Positions 7,737 through 16,613 are shown, counted from the stretch's first letter. The stretch: 64,000 bases of DNA from Luteibacter pinisoli (GCF_006385595.1 NZ_CP041046.1:3906001-3970000); one strand, 5' to 3'. Translations and numbers: made by a program. The notes: generated from the sequence alone by a model not told the origin.

Positions 7737-8639
7737 ATGGCGTATTGGTGGGTTAATCACGGCCAATCTTGGAAGCATGAGACCGCCTTGAACATGCTTT
7801 GGTCGCCGAAGACGCGAAGTAACCACGGAAAGCATCAGCCATACATCAACATGACCCGGGCGACGCCGGGTGATGTCGTCTTTTCGTTCGCCGATACCTG
7901 TATTTCCTTCGTTGGCGTCGTAGATCAGGCGGCGTCGAGTTACATCAAGCCGTCATATGCCAAAGACGCGAACTGGGCTGACGACGGATGGCTTCTACCG
8001 GTGACGTTCTCGCGCATCCGTCAAGCATTCAGGCCAAGAGAGCACATGGACTTGATTCGCGACGACTTGCCCAAGCAAGGCCCGTCTCCGCTCCAGGCGA
8101 ATGGTGACGGCACGATGAATTATCTAAGTGAGATATCGAGCTCACTCGCGTTCAAACTGCTTCGTCTCGGCAGTACAGCGGAGCCGTCGCGACCAAGTGT
8201 GCTCGAGGCCGCAGGACTCGCTGATGACGAAGCGGAACTAGCGAAAGATGCATCCATTCCCGAGACTGAGCGAATACAGATCCTGCGCTCTCGCGTGGGT
8301 CAGGGCGTCTTTCGTTCGAGAGTCGCGTCAATTGATCCTATCTGCCGCGTCACGAACGTCGCCGACCCGAAGTTGCTTCGAGCGAGCCACATAAAGCCGT
8401 GGAGGGATGCGACTAACTACGAGCGCCTCGACGGATTCAACGGCCTTATGCTGGCGCCCCACATCGACCATTTATTCGATAAGCACCTAATATCGTTTAG
8501 CCGCGAGGGAATGCTTCTAGTTTCTAAGCGGCTCTCGAAGGATGTTCGGTCGAAATGGAATCTTTACCTTGCAACTGCTCCCCGCCAACTTTCAGAACAG
8601 CAAGAGCATTACATGAGTGAACACCGCCGCAAAATCTAA
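7737..8639 (+). CDS. HNH endonuclease with N-terminal EVE-like domain
   Basis: 300 residues from the ATG at 7737 behind TTGGGGACGG. The N terminus (MAYWWVNHGQSWKHE, then PYINMTRATPGDVVFSFADT and FVGVVDQA, to about residue 95) has the form of an EVE/PUA-like domain, a fold known to read modified bases. A linker leads to an HNH_2-type nuclease at about residues 180-255: CRVTN, LLRASHIKPW (catalytic His region), NGLMLAPHIDHLFD. Such EVE-HNH proteins are regarded as modification-dependent restriction enzymes acting on phage DNA. The gene opens the low-G+C island and runs in the same direction as the type I restriction operon. Substrate modification is unknown. Confidence 0.82.
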   Translation: MAYWWVNHGQSWKHETALNMLWSPKTRSNHGKHQPYINMTRATPGDVVFSFADTCISFVGVVDQAASSYIKPSYAKDANWADDGWLLPVTFSRIRQAFRPREHMDLIRDDLPKQGPSPLQANGDGTMNYLSEISSSLAFKLLRLGSTAEPSRPSVLEAAGLADDEAELAKDASIPETERIQILRSRVGQGVFRSRVASIDPICRVTNVADPKLLRASHIKPWRDATNYERLDGFNGLMLAPHIDHLFDKHLISFSREGMLLVSKRLSKDVRSKWNLYLATAPRQLSEQQEHYMSEHRRKI

Positions 8640-8776
8640 GCCGATTCCACGCCAGCTATCAGTGGAGAGGCACGTGCAAAGTCGAGTTCCCCGGGAATAG
8701 TCAGGCCTCGAACGCGTCAGCCTGATTTCCGAGGAACGGTGGCCTGATTACATCCAGAACGTGCTCTGCCACGATA

Positions 8777-9064
8777 GATTCTCGGCTTGATGAAGCGATC
8801 CTCGATGCAAATCACCTATTGCCCCTGTCGAGTCGAGGCCCAGCGAAGACCCGACTGCAAGACGCCGCCCTTCTCTGCGTCAAATGCCACAAGATAATCC
8901 ATCGTCTCTCAGCAGTGTCGGGAAAGTGGGCGAACGTCTACGACGTACAGACCTCTATCAAATGCGCGCAAGCGTCTTCGGCTAACGGCATACTCCTCCG
9001 TAATGCCAGCTACTTAGCGCGCACCCAACGCTTCGTAGCCCGCGCTGGCAATCAAGATCACTAA
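8777..9064 (+). pseudogene. HNH endonuclease remnant (C-terminal fragment)
   Basis: This frame encodes DSRLDEAILDANHLLPLSSR, then LQDAALLCVKCHKIIHRL. It keeps the core of an HNH nuclease (HLLPLS resembling the HHLLPLS strand, LCVKCHKIIH resembling LCANCHRMIH). No start codon or N-terminal part is visible; the only initiation codon nearby is a TTG at 8819 inside the conserved motif. Bases 8640-8776 hold no complete gene. I read this as a 5'-truncated remnant of a second restriction-type HNH gene. It could still be a short functional gene, but the absent N terminus argues against that. Confidence 0.55.
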
Positions 9065-9145
9065 TGCGCATTGCGAAGGCAAAGTCCCGACATGCCTTGC
9101 TCCAGCAGGCTAAAGAATTACCCCAAAGGCTGCCTCCAGGTGAGG

Positions 9146-9171
9146 TAGAATGCAGTACATTTGCAGTACAT
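9146..9171 (+). promoter_or_regulatory. Tandem 11-bp-phased operator-like repeats over a -10 element
   Basis: TGCAGTACAT occurs at 9151-9160 and again at 9162-9171, an exact direct repeat with 11-bp phasing (one helical turn). It directly abuts TAGAAT (9146-9151), a good -10 hexamer, and ends 11 bases before the ATG of the ribbon-helix-helix-like gene. This is the expected geometry of an autoregulatory operator for a small RHH repressor. Confidence 0.5.
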
Positions 9172-9182
9172 CAGGGGCCGCC

Positions 9183-9374
9183 ATGGCACGATATAAAGAT
9201 GAGACGCTTTCGATTAGGACATCTGCGCACATTAAGGCCCTCCTACGCATGGCCGCGGAGCGCGAACGACGCTCAGTTGCGTCAATGGTGGAGGCCTTAG
9301 TTGTGGCGTACGCCCAATTTCACCGACTGGAACCGGGCAAGACGAGCGACGACGCTGGAGCCGATGCGAGTTAA
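9183..9374 (+). CDS. Ribbon-helix-helix-like small DNA-binding protein
   Basis: 63 residues from the ATG at 9183 (MARYKDETLSIRTSAHIKAL), with AGGGG upstream. The pattern is a short beta strand (ETLSIRTS), a helix (AHIKALLRMAAERERRS) and a second helix (VASMVEALVVAYAQFHRL). This fits the Arc/CopG-type RHH fold often found in antitoxins and in regulators of mobile or defence loci. No toxin partner is visible downstream; the next gene is hsdR about 95 bases away. It may regulate itself through the phased repeats overlapping its promoter, and possibly the restriction operon. Confidence 0.65.
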   Translation: MARYKDETLSIRTSAHIKALLRMAAERERRSVASMVEALVVAYAQFHRLEPGKTSDDAGADAS

Positions 9375-9469
9375 TCGCCGACGCCGGACTTCGGACAGCG
9401 TACACGCCACCCCAACCGGATCGAAGTGCACCCGCACAAGAACCAGTAAGTTCTCTTCAGGATCGCGTC

Positions 9470-12442
9470 ATGACAGTAGTGGAAAGCCATATCGAACACG
9501 AACTCATCGAGAGGCTGGTCGATCTTAAGTACACGCACCGCCCCGACATCAGAGATCGACTGGGCCTGGAAAAAAACTTTCGCGAAAAATTCGAAGATCT
9601 CAATCGCGTTCGCCTGACGGACGGTGAGTTTCAACGATTGCTTGACAGCATCACGACGCCTGACGTCTTCGCGGCCGCTCAGTCGTTGCGAAATATCAAC
9701 GCGTTCGAGCGAGACGACGGAACGCCGCTCAATTACACCTTGGTCAACATTCGAGATTGGTGCAAGAACATTTTCGAAGTGATTAGCCAACTAAGAGTCA
9801 ACACGGATCACAGTCATCACCGATACGACCTAATCATTCTGATCAACGGTGTTCCCGTTGCACAAATCGAGCTCAAGAATCTGAAGGTCAGCCCCCGCCG
9901 CGCAATGCAGCAAATCATCGATTACAAGAATGACGCTGGTAATGGCTATTCGCGGACGCTACTTTGCTTCGTTCAACTCTACATCGTTAGCAACAGAACT
10001 CACACTTGGTACTTCGCGAATAACAACGAGCGTCACTTCGAATTTAATGCTGATGAACGCTTCCTTCCGGCATATGAATTCGCACGGGAGGATAACTCCA
10101 AGGTCACCCGTCTTGATCACTTCGCCGAGACCTTTCTGGCGAAATGCGCACTTGGTGAATTGATAAGTCGGTATATGGTTCTCGTAGCGAGCGAGCAGAA
10201 GCTCCTTATCATGCGCCCGTACCAAATGTACGCGGTTAAGGCGATCCTGGACTGCATCAAACAAAGGTGCGGAAATGGCTACGTGTGGCACACCACTGGA
10301 AGTGGCAAGACGCTTACATCGTTTCGTGCATCGACATTACTGAAGGATGATCCGACTGTCGCGAAGTGCCTGTTCGTAGTAGATCGCAAGGATCTCGATC
10401 GCCAAACCCGCGAGGAATTCAATCGCTTCCAAGAAGGGTGCGTTGAAGAGAATACCAACACGGAAGCGTTGGTTCGCCGGCTGCTATCGGAAGACTATGC
10501 CGACAAGGTCATCGTGACAACGATACAAAAGCTCAGCCTTGCGCTGAGCGGCACGAGCAAGAAGAAATACGGTGAGCGGCTTTCGCGTATGAAGAAGAGC
10601 CGCATGGTGTTCATCTTCGACGAATGTCACCGCTCGCAGTTCGGCGAGAATCATAAATCGATCAAAGAATTCTTCACAAACGCTCAACTATTCGGATTTA
10701 CCGGAACACCGATTTTTGAACAGAACGCATCAAGTCAGCAGATTTCAGGTCAGGAGGCTTCACTTCGGACTACCAAGGACCTGTTCCATCGCTGCCTTCA
10801 TCAGTACACAATCACGCACGCAATTGAAGACAGAAATGTCTTGAAGTTTCACGTTGATTACTTCAAGCCTGCGGGGACAACCGTTCCTGCGGGTAGCGGA
10901 GGCGTGCCAAAGAAAAAGATAGTTGACGCGATAATTGAGAAGCACGATTCGGCCACGAACGCTCGGCGCTTCAACGCTATCCTCGCGACATCAAGCATAA
11001 ATGATGCAATCGCTTACTATGAGCTCTTTAAGGAAGTTCAATCGCGGAGGGAAGAGAGCGCCGAAATTCCCCGGAAGCTGAACATTGCATGTGTATTCTC
11101 GCCGCCCGCAGAAGGCAATCGAGATGTACTGCAGATCCAAGAGGATCTTCCTCAGGAGCGGGAAGACAATAGCCAGGAGCCGGAGCTAAAAAAGGCAGCA
11201 CTGAACGCGATCCTTAACGATTACAACGAGGCATACGGCACCGCCCATAGTCTTGGAGAGTTCGATTCATATCTGCAAGACGTACAGAAGCGAATCAAGG
11301 ATCAGCAGTTCCTTGGCTCCGGCTTCAGTCACGCTGACAACATCGACATAACTATCGTCGTAGACATGCTTCTGACTGGTTTCGATTCCAAGTATCTGAA
11401 CACCCTCTACGTGGACAAGAAGCTAAGACATCACGGCCTGATACAGGCTTTCTCACGCACAAATCGCGTCCTGAATGACAGCAAGCCCTATGGGAATATT
11501 CTTGACTTTCGGCAACAAGAGTCGGCCGTCGAAGATGCCATTACCTTGTTTTCCGGAGAGAAGAACGACAGTGCCCGCGAGATATGGCTTGTTGAATCTG
11601 CGCCCGCGGTTATTGCAGCCTTCGAGGAAGCCGTCGGGCACCTGGCCATCTTCATGGAGTCGCAGGGCCTCAGATGCGTTCCCGACGATGTCGCGAACCT
11701 CCACGGGGACACCGCGCGCAGCCAGTTCATTAGCGTTTTCAAAGAGGTGCAGCGCCTAGCCACTCGACTCGAGCAATATACTGACCTGACGTCCGAGCAG
11801 AAATCGCAGATCCAAGATATAGCGAATTCAGAACGACTCCATGAATTCCGAAGTGCATATATCGAGACCGCACACCGTCTCGGTGAAGCGCGTTCACATC
11901 GTGAATCACAGGGCGATGAGGAATTACAGTCGCTTGACTTTGAACTGGTACTGTTTGCTTCGAGCATCATAGATTACGACTACATTATGAGCCTTATATC
12001 GCGCATGACCCTGCAAGCGCCGGGAAAGCTCACGCTCGATCGACATCAGCTGATCAGCCTAATCCAATCAGACGCTAAGTTCATCGATGAGCGGAATGAA
12101 ATCGCCGAATATATTCGGTCACTCCCGGTCGGCCGAGCTCTTGGTGAGAGTGAAATTCGCGCTGACTATCAGCGATTCAAGGACCGAAAGAAGGATGAAG
12201 CAATAGAGGATCTTGCGATCAAGCACCAGCTCGAGCCAGGACGAGTTCACACCTTCGTCGAAGAAATACTTCGTCGCCACATCTTTGACGGAGAGGCCCT
12301 CAGCGACCTCATGGTTCCACTCGGACTCGCCTGGAAGGCCCGCATTCAGAAGGAGCTTGCCTTTATGCATGACCTGACGCCGCTACTTGAGCGCCTTTCG
12401 CCAGGTCACGACATCTCTGGCTTGGACGTTTATGAGCACTAA
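9470..12442 (+). CDS. hsdR: Type I restriction enzyme R subunit (HsdR)
   Basis: 990 residues. The N-terminal PD-(D/E)xK nuclease domain shows D120 and E134-L-K136 in VAQIELKNLK. The SF2 translocase follows: Walker A HTTGSGKT at 274-281, DECH box at 384-387 (FIFDECHRSQFG), motif III TGTP at 411-414, and VDMLLTGFDSKYLN plus IQAFSRTNRV as motifs V-VI. The C-terminal ~300 residues are the helical part that docks on the methylase. It cleaves unmodified DNA after ATP-driven translocation in complex with HsdS and HsdM. It is the first gene of a four-gene operon; its last codons overlap the hsdS start. G+C is lower than in flanking chromosomal genes. Confidence 0.96.
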   Translation: MTVVESHIEHELIERLVDLKYTHRPDIRDRLGLEKNFREKFEDLNRVRLTDGEFQRLLDSITTPDVFAAAQSLRNINAFERDDGTPLNYTLVNIRDWCKNIFEVISQLRVNTDHSHHRYDLIILINGVPVAQIELKNLKVSPRRAMQQIIDYKNDAGNGYSRTLLCFVQLYIVSNRTHTWYFANNNERHFEFNADERFLPAYEFAREDNSKVTRLDHFAETFLAKCALGELISRYMVLVASEQKLLIMRPYQMYAVKAILDCIKQRCGNGYVWHTTGSGKTLTSFRASTLLKDDPTVAKCLFVVDRKDLDRQTREEFNRFQEGCVEENTNTEALVRRLLSEDYADKVIVTTIQKLSLALSGTSKKKYGERLSRMKKSRMVFIFDECHRSQFGENHKSIKEFFTNAQLFGFTGTPIFEQNASSQQISGQEASLRTTKDLFHRCLHQYTITHAIEDRNVLKFHVDYFKPAGTTVPAGSGGVPKKKIVDAIIEKHDSATNARRFNAILATSSINDAIAYYELFKEVQSRREESAEIPRKLNIACVFSPPAEGNRDVLQIQEDLPQEREDNSQEPELKKAALNAILNDYNEAYGTAHSLGEFDSYLQDVQKRIKDQQFLGSGFSHADNIDITIVVDMLLTGFDSKYLNTLYVDKKLRHHGLIQAFSRTNRVLNDSKPYGNILDFRQQESAVEDAITLFSGEKNDSAREIWLVESAPAVIAAFEEAVGHLAIFMESQGLRCVPDDVANLHGDTARSQFISVFKEVQRLATRLEQYTDLTSEQKSQIQDIANSERLHEFRSAYIETAHRLGEARSHRESQGDEELQSLDFELVLFASSIIDYDYIMSLISRMTLQAPGKLTLDRHQLISLIQSDAKFIDERNEIAEYIRSLPVGRALGESEIRADYQRFKDRKKDEAIEDLAIKHQLEPGRVHTFVEEILRRHIFDGEALSDLMVPLGLAWKARIQKELAFMHDLTPLLERLSPGHDISGLDVYEH

Positions 12443-13715
12443 GAAGCGCAGCTCTATGACCAATCTACAGCGCGAAGCTGAAGCGATTGCCCCACGACTT
12501 CGCTTCCCCGAATTCAGATCCCGAAAGGCCTGGGACCTCCCCAGTCTGGCAGAAATCTCGTCACCCGTTGAACGTCGCGTGGGAACAGCGGCGCTCACGC
12601 CTGTAAGCATTTCCGCGGGCGTCGGATTTGTGGCGCAAGCCGAGAAGTTTGGGCGCGACATCTCCGGCAATCAGTACCGACTGTACACCCGAATCGGACG
12701 AGGGGACTTCGTGTACAACAAGGGCAACTCACTGAAGTTCCCGCAAGGATGTATATACGAATGGCGAGGGAACGATGAGGCAGCCGCCCCTAATGTTTTT
12801 ATTTGCTTCCGGTTCAAACAAGGCAATGAGAACGCGTTCTTCCGCCATTCCTTCGAACTCAATGTGCATGGCCACCAGCTCAAACCTCAGATCACAAGTG
12901 GCGCCCGGAGCAATGGCCTTCTAAATATAACGAAGGGCACTTTCTTCGGCGTTCGTATGCCCCGACCCGAGCCAGATGAGCAGCGAAAGATTGCCTCTTT
13001 TTTAGACAGTGCGGACTCACTCATCTCATCCGCCACACGGAAACTCTCGGCACTCGAGTCTCACAAGGTGGGCTTGATCAGTCTGCTATTCCCGTCCGAT
13101 GACTCACAACCTCCAACCATACGATTCCCGGAATTCGCGCGCACGCGTCGGTGGAGAGTAAGGCAGGCAGGAACCCTCTTCCACAACAGGTCCGAGCGCG
13201 GCAACAGCGATCTTCCAATTTACTCGGTAACCGTCAATGACGGAATGGTGCCGCGAGCGTCTCTCGAGCGTCGAGTTGACGACGCTTCCGACCCGGGAGT
13301 GAACAAAAAGGTCAATGCCGGCGATATCGCTTATAACATGATGCGCATGTGGCAGGGCGCCCTCGGGGTAGCGCCTGAGGAATGCATGGTCAGTCCGGCT
13401 TACGTTGTACTTACACCGCAAGCGGACGTCCTGTCCCAGTACTATTACTACTACTTCAAAATGCCGCGGAGCCTTCGTCTCTTGGCATCTCACTCTCGAG
13501 GCTTGACCTCCGATAGACTGCGGCTCTATTTTCAGGACTTTTCACGCATATCCTTGCCCCACCCTGCAATGCCGGAGCAGGAAAAGATTGCTCGATGCCT
13601 ACTCTCTCTCGATGAGCTGATATCGACGCAATCAAGGATGATCGATGCCCTCAAGCGATATAAAACGGGTCTGATGCAGAAAGTTTTATGCGAGCACGTC
13701 GAGGATGCGGAGTGA
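12432..13715 (+). CDS. hsdS: Type I restriction enzyme specificity subunit (HsdS)
   Basis: 427 residues from the ATG at 12432, which overlaps the hsdR stop by 11 bases. Two target-recognition domains are each introduced by a similar motif (APRLRFPEF near residue 20, then PTIRFPEFARTRRW near 230). Each is followed by a conserved helical spacer (DEQRKIASFLDSADSLISS and PEQEKIARCLLSLDELIST), the classical two-TRD/two-spacer plan. The TRDs decide the two halves of a bipartite DNA target. The recognition sequence cannot be read from the protein. The stop overlaps the start of the following ATPase gene (GTGA). Confidence 0.95.
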   Translation: MSTKKRSSMTNLQREAEAIAPRLRFPEFRSRKAWDLPSLAEISSPVERRVGTAALTPVSISAGVGFVAQAEKFGRDISGNQYRLYTRIGRGDFVYNKGNSLKFPQGCIYEWRGNDEAAAPNVFICFRFKQGNENAFFRHSFELNVHGHQLKPQITSGARSNGLLNITKGTFFGVRMPRPEPDEQRKIASFLDSADSLISSATRKLSALESHKVGLISLLFPSDDSQPPTIRFPEFARTRRWRVRQAGTLFHNRSERGNSDLPIYSVTVNDGMVPRASLERRVDDASDPGVNKKVNAGDIAYNMMRMWQGALGVAPEECMVSPAYVVLTPQADVLSQYYYYYFKMPRSLRLLASHSRGLTSDRLRLYFQDFSRISLPHPAMPEQEKIARCLLSLDELISTQSRMIDALKRYKTGLMQKVLCEHVEDAE

Positions 13716-14800
13716 GCATCTATAGGTACGGTTCAATCAGACGACTTGTTCAGCGAATCCGCGACGACTTGAATGGCGGCGCTCAGAATTTCGTTCTCCT
13801 TTACGCATTCAATGGAACAGGGAAGACGCGACTTTCGATGGAATTCAAGGATGCCGGGAAGCGTAAGAACAGGGGCCGCCCCGATACGCTTTACTTCAAC
13901 GCGTTCACCGAGGACCTTTTTTCCTGGGACAATGACCTAGCTAATGACAGCCAACGAGTGTTGCGCTTAAATTCCGCATCACGATTTTTTGCTGGCATCA
14001 GAGAGTTGGCTCTCGAAGAAAACATTCAAGCATACCTCGGCCGCTACACTGACTTCGACTTCAACGTTGATTACGAGCGATGGCTCATAACATTCAGCAA
14101 GGCAGAAAGCGACCACATCAAGGTTTCTCGCGGCGAGGAAAATATCTTCATATGGTGCTTGTTCATGGCTATATGCGAACGCGTTATTGACGGGCACCCG
14201 TCATATGGATGGGTCAAGTATCTTTACATCGACGACCCAATTTCGTCGCTCGACGACAACAACGCAATCGCGGTTGCAAGCGACCTTGCTCGGCTATTAC
14301 GCAAAGGAGTAAATAGCCTTAAGGTCGTGATCTCATCGCATCATGCCCTGTTTTTTAACGTCGTCTGCAACGAACTGAAGCGTGAGGTGCATAAGCGCTA
14401 CTTTCTTCATCGCACGCGCCCAAATGGACAGTACACGCTTAGAGCAACGAACGACACGCCATTCTTCCATCACGTTGCGATGCTTAGTGAGATCCAACAT
14501 GCCGCAGAGTCAGGTGACTTTTACACGTATCACTTCAATATGCTCCGTAGCATTCTCGAAAAAACCGCGACCTTCTTTGGGCACGATGATTTTTCTGCGT
14601 GCATTCACGGTGTAGAAGACGAAATCCTCTATGCTCGCGCCTTAAATCTACTAAGCCATGGGCAGTATGCGATATATGAGCCGCGCGAGATGGTCGAAGA
14701 CACCAAAGCACTCTTTCGTCAAATTTTAGATTCGTTTCAAGCACGCTATCAATTCGCCCTACCTAACCTCGCGACGGCGCAAAACGGAAATACGGCATGA
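13712..14800 (+). CDS. PrrC/RloC-like ABC-type ATPase, candidate anticodon nuclease
   Basis: 362 residues from the GTG at 13712, which shares GTGA with the hsdS stop; an ATG at 13688 is the alternative. Walker A AFNGTGKT lies at 32-39, a signature-like SRGEE at 139-143, Walker B LYIDDPISSLDDNN at 171-184, and a switch region ISSHH at 207-211. The IDDPISSLD form is typical of the AAA_13 group that includes PrrC and RloC. The C-terminal part holds R279-x3-E283 and N312-LLS-H316, a spacing close to the Arg320/Glu324/His356 catalytic triad reported for PrrC. No coiled-coil/zinc-hook insertion is present, so it is PrrC-sized. PrrC is kept silent by its host type Ic restriction enzyme. The same R...E...SH signature also occurs in other AAA_13 proteins, so tRNA cleavage is inference. 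Confidence 0.72.
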   Translation: MSIYRYGSIRRLVQRIRDDLNGGAQNFVLLYAFNGTGKTRLSMEFKDAGKRKNRGRPDTLYFNAFTEDLFSWDNDLANDSQRVLRLNSASRFFAGIRELALEENIQAYLGRYTDFDFNVDYERWLITFSKAESDHIKVSRGEENIFIWCLFMAICERVIDGHPSYGWVKYLYIDDPISSLDDNNAIAVASDLARLLRKGVNSLKVVISSHHALFFNVVCNELKREVHKRYFLHRTRPNGQYTLRATNDTPFFHHVAMLSEIQHAAESGDFYTYHFNMLRSILEKTATFFGHDDFSACIHGVEDEILYARALNLLSHGQYAIYEPREMVEDTKALFRQILDSFQARYQFALPNLATAQNGNTA

Positions 14801-16404
14801 CCGACCTCGAAAAGCAGAAACTCGGAAGAACACTCTGGTCTATAGCAGATCAGCTTCGTGGGGCGATGAATGCCGATGACTTCCGCGACTATATGCTCGC
14901 CTTCCTATTTCTTCGCTACTTGTCGGATAACTATGAGGCCGCGGCGAAGAAAGAACTTGGGCCCGATTACCCTAGCATCGGAGGCGAAGATCGGCAGGCC
15001 GCCCTAGCGGCTTGGTATGCCTCAAATTCATCCGATACCTTGGAATTCGAGAAGCAGATGCGCCGAAAGGTGCACTACGTAATACGGCCCGACTACCTCT
15101 GGTCGCACATCGCAGAGCTGGCTCGCACTCAGGACCCCGAGCTCCTCCGCACACTCCAGAGCGGGCTTAACTACATCGAGAATGAATCGTTCGCGAGTAC
15201 GTTTCGCGGACTATTTTCAGAAATTAATCTTGCATCCGAGAAACTTGGCAAAGGGTACTCAGACCGAAATGCTCGACTGTGCAAGATCATCAGCGAGATT
15301 GCTAAGGGGCTAACGCAGTTCTCTACCGATACCGATACCCTTGGGGACGCGTACGAATACCTGATCGGTCAGTTCGCGGCGGGGAGTGGAAAGAAGGCCG
15401 GAGAATTCTATACACCGCAACCAATCTCAACGATCCTGTCTGCGATAGTCACGCTTGACAGTCAAGATCCTGCAACCGGGTTGCGCTCGCACCTCGATAG
15501 CGTGATGGATTTCGCCTGCGGGTCCGGATCTCTGCTTTTGAACGTGCGCCATCGCATGGGATCGCATGGTATCGGAAAAATATACGGACAAGAAAAAAAT
15601 ATAACGACGTACAATCTTGCGCGAATGAATATGCTTTTGCACGGCGTGAAAGACTCGGAGTTCGAGATCTTTCACGGGGACACCCTTTTGAACGATTGGG
15701 ATGCACTGCGCGAGACAAATCCAGCAAAGATGCCGCGTTTCGACGCAGTAGTGGCCAACCCTCCCTTTAGCTATAGATGGGATCCTTCGGAGTCGCTTGC
15801 TGACGATGTGCGATTCAAGAATTACGGCGTTGCGCCGAAGTCTGCCGCGGATTTCGCCTTCTTATTGCATGGATTTCATTTTCTAAAGCAGGATGGCGTG
15901 ATGGCGATCATCCTCCCTCACGGCGTCTTATTCCGTGGTGGTGCTGAGGCGCGCATTCGAAGCAAGCTATTAAGCGATGGTCACATCGACACTGTGATCA
16001 CTCTACCAAGCAATCTTTTCTTTTCGACTGGCATACCGGTCTGCATCCTGGTGCTCAAGAAGTGCAAGAAGCCGGATGATATTCTTTTCATCAATGCTTC
16101 TGAGCAGTTCGACAAGGGGAAAAAGCAGAACCGAATTCTTTCAGAACACATTGAGAAAATTGTAGACGCGTATCAGCATCGCCGCGAAGAGCCACGCTTC
16201 TCGCGCCGAGTAACCATGGATGAGATCGAAAGAAACGACTTCAACCTCAACATCTCGCGATACGTGAGTACGTCTGAAATTGAGGAAGAGGTGGATTTAG
16301 ATCTTGTCCACCGCGAGTTGATGTCACTCGCCGGGACGATAGCCACCGCTACCGAGGCGCACAACCAGTTCCTCAAAGAGCTTGGCCTTCCCGCGATACC
16401 CTGA
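14797..16404 (+). CDS. hsdM: Type I restriction enzyme methylase subunit (HsdM)
   Basis: 535 residues; start ATG shares ATGA with the stop of the ATPase gene. An N-terminal HsdM helical domain (LEKQKLGRTLWSIADQLRGA) is followed by the N6-adenine methyltransferase. AGEFYTPQPIS at 201-211 precedes SAM-binding motif I DFACGSG at 238-244 and catalytic motif IV NPPF at 321-324. With HsdS it methylates the target adenines and protects host DNA. The unusual placing last in the operon, behind the ATPase, means any failure to translate the upstream gene would also reduce methylase, by coupling. Confidence 0.96.
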   Translation: MTDLEKQKLGRTLWSIADQLRGAMNADDFRDYMLAFLFLRYLSDNYEAAAKKELGPDYPSIGGEDRQAALAAWYASNSSDTLEFEKQMRRKVHYVIRPDYLWSHIAELARTQDPELLRTLQSGLNYIENESFASTFRGLFSEINLASEKLGKGYSDRNARLCKIISEIAKGLTQFSTDTDTLGDAYEYLIGQFAAGSGKKAGEFYTPQPISTILSAIVTLDSQDPATGLRSHLDSVMDFACGSGSLLLNVRHRMGSHGIGKIYGQEKNITTYNLARMNMLLHGVKDSEFEIFHGDTLLNDWDALRETNPAKMPRFDAVVANPPFSYRWDPSESLADDVRFKNYGVAPKSAADFAFLLHGFHFLKQDGVMAIILPHGVLFRGGAEARIRSKLLSDGHIDTVITLPSNLFFSTGIPVCILVLKKCKKPDDILFINASEQFDKGKKQNRILSEHIEKIVDAYQHRREEPRFSRRVTMDEIERNDFNLNISRYVSTSEIEEEVDLDLVHRELMSLAGTIATATEAHNQFLKELGLPAIP

Positions 16405-16510
16405 CGATTACCGAATCGGCCCAGCATTAGCAGCCACTCGTTCTCGACGCCGTGGTAGTTCAGGCGTCGCGCCGACCTGAAGCTGAGCGCGCGCGTGGAA
16501 TCTCGTCTCG

Positions 16511-16613
16511 TGGACGCCCGTGGACGCCCCCGAGTTGGCGAAGATCGCATTTTGCGAAGAAGGACAGCCGCCGGCTGCCCTTCTTCGCAGGTGGCTACCG
16601 ACGTCCAAAATGC
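16511..16613. repeat. Large palindromic intergenic element at island edge
   Basis: Between hsdM and nrdJb (16405-16765) I see no gene. The stretch contains a tandem 10-bp duplication TGGACGCCC(G/C) at 16511-16530. It also contains a 17-bp inverted repeat separated by one base at 16554-16588 (GCGAAGAAGGACAGCCG with CGGCTGCCCTTCTTCGC, one mismatch). This is framed by outer arms GCATTTTG (16547-16554) and CAAAATGC (16606-16613). No U-tract follows on either strand, so it is not a simple terminator. It may be a mobile or recombination-related palindrome marking the end of the acquired island. Confidence 0.5.
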
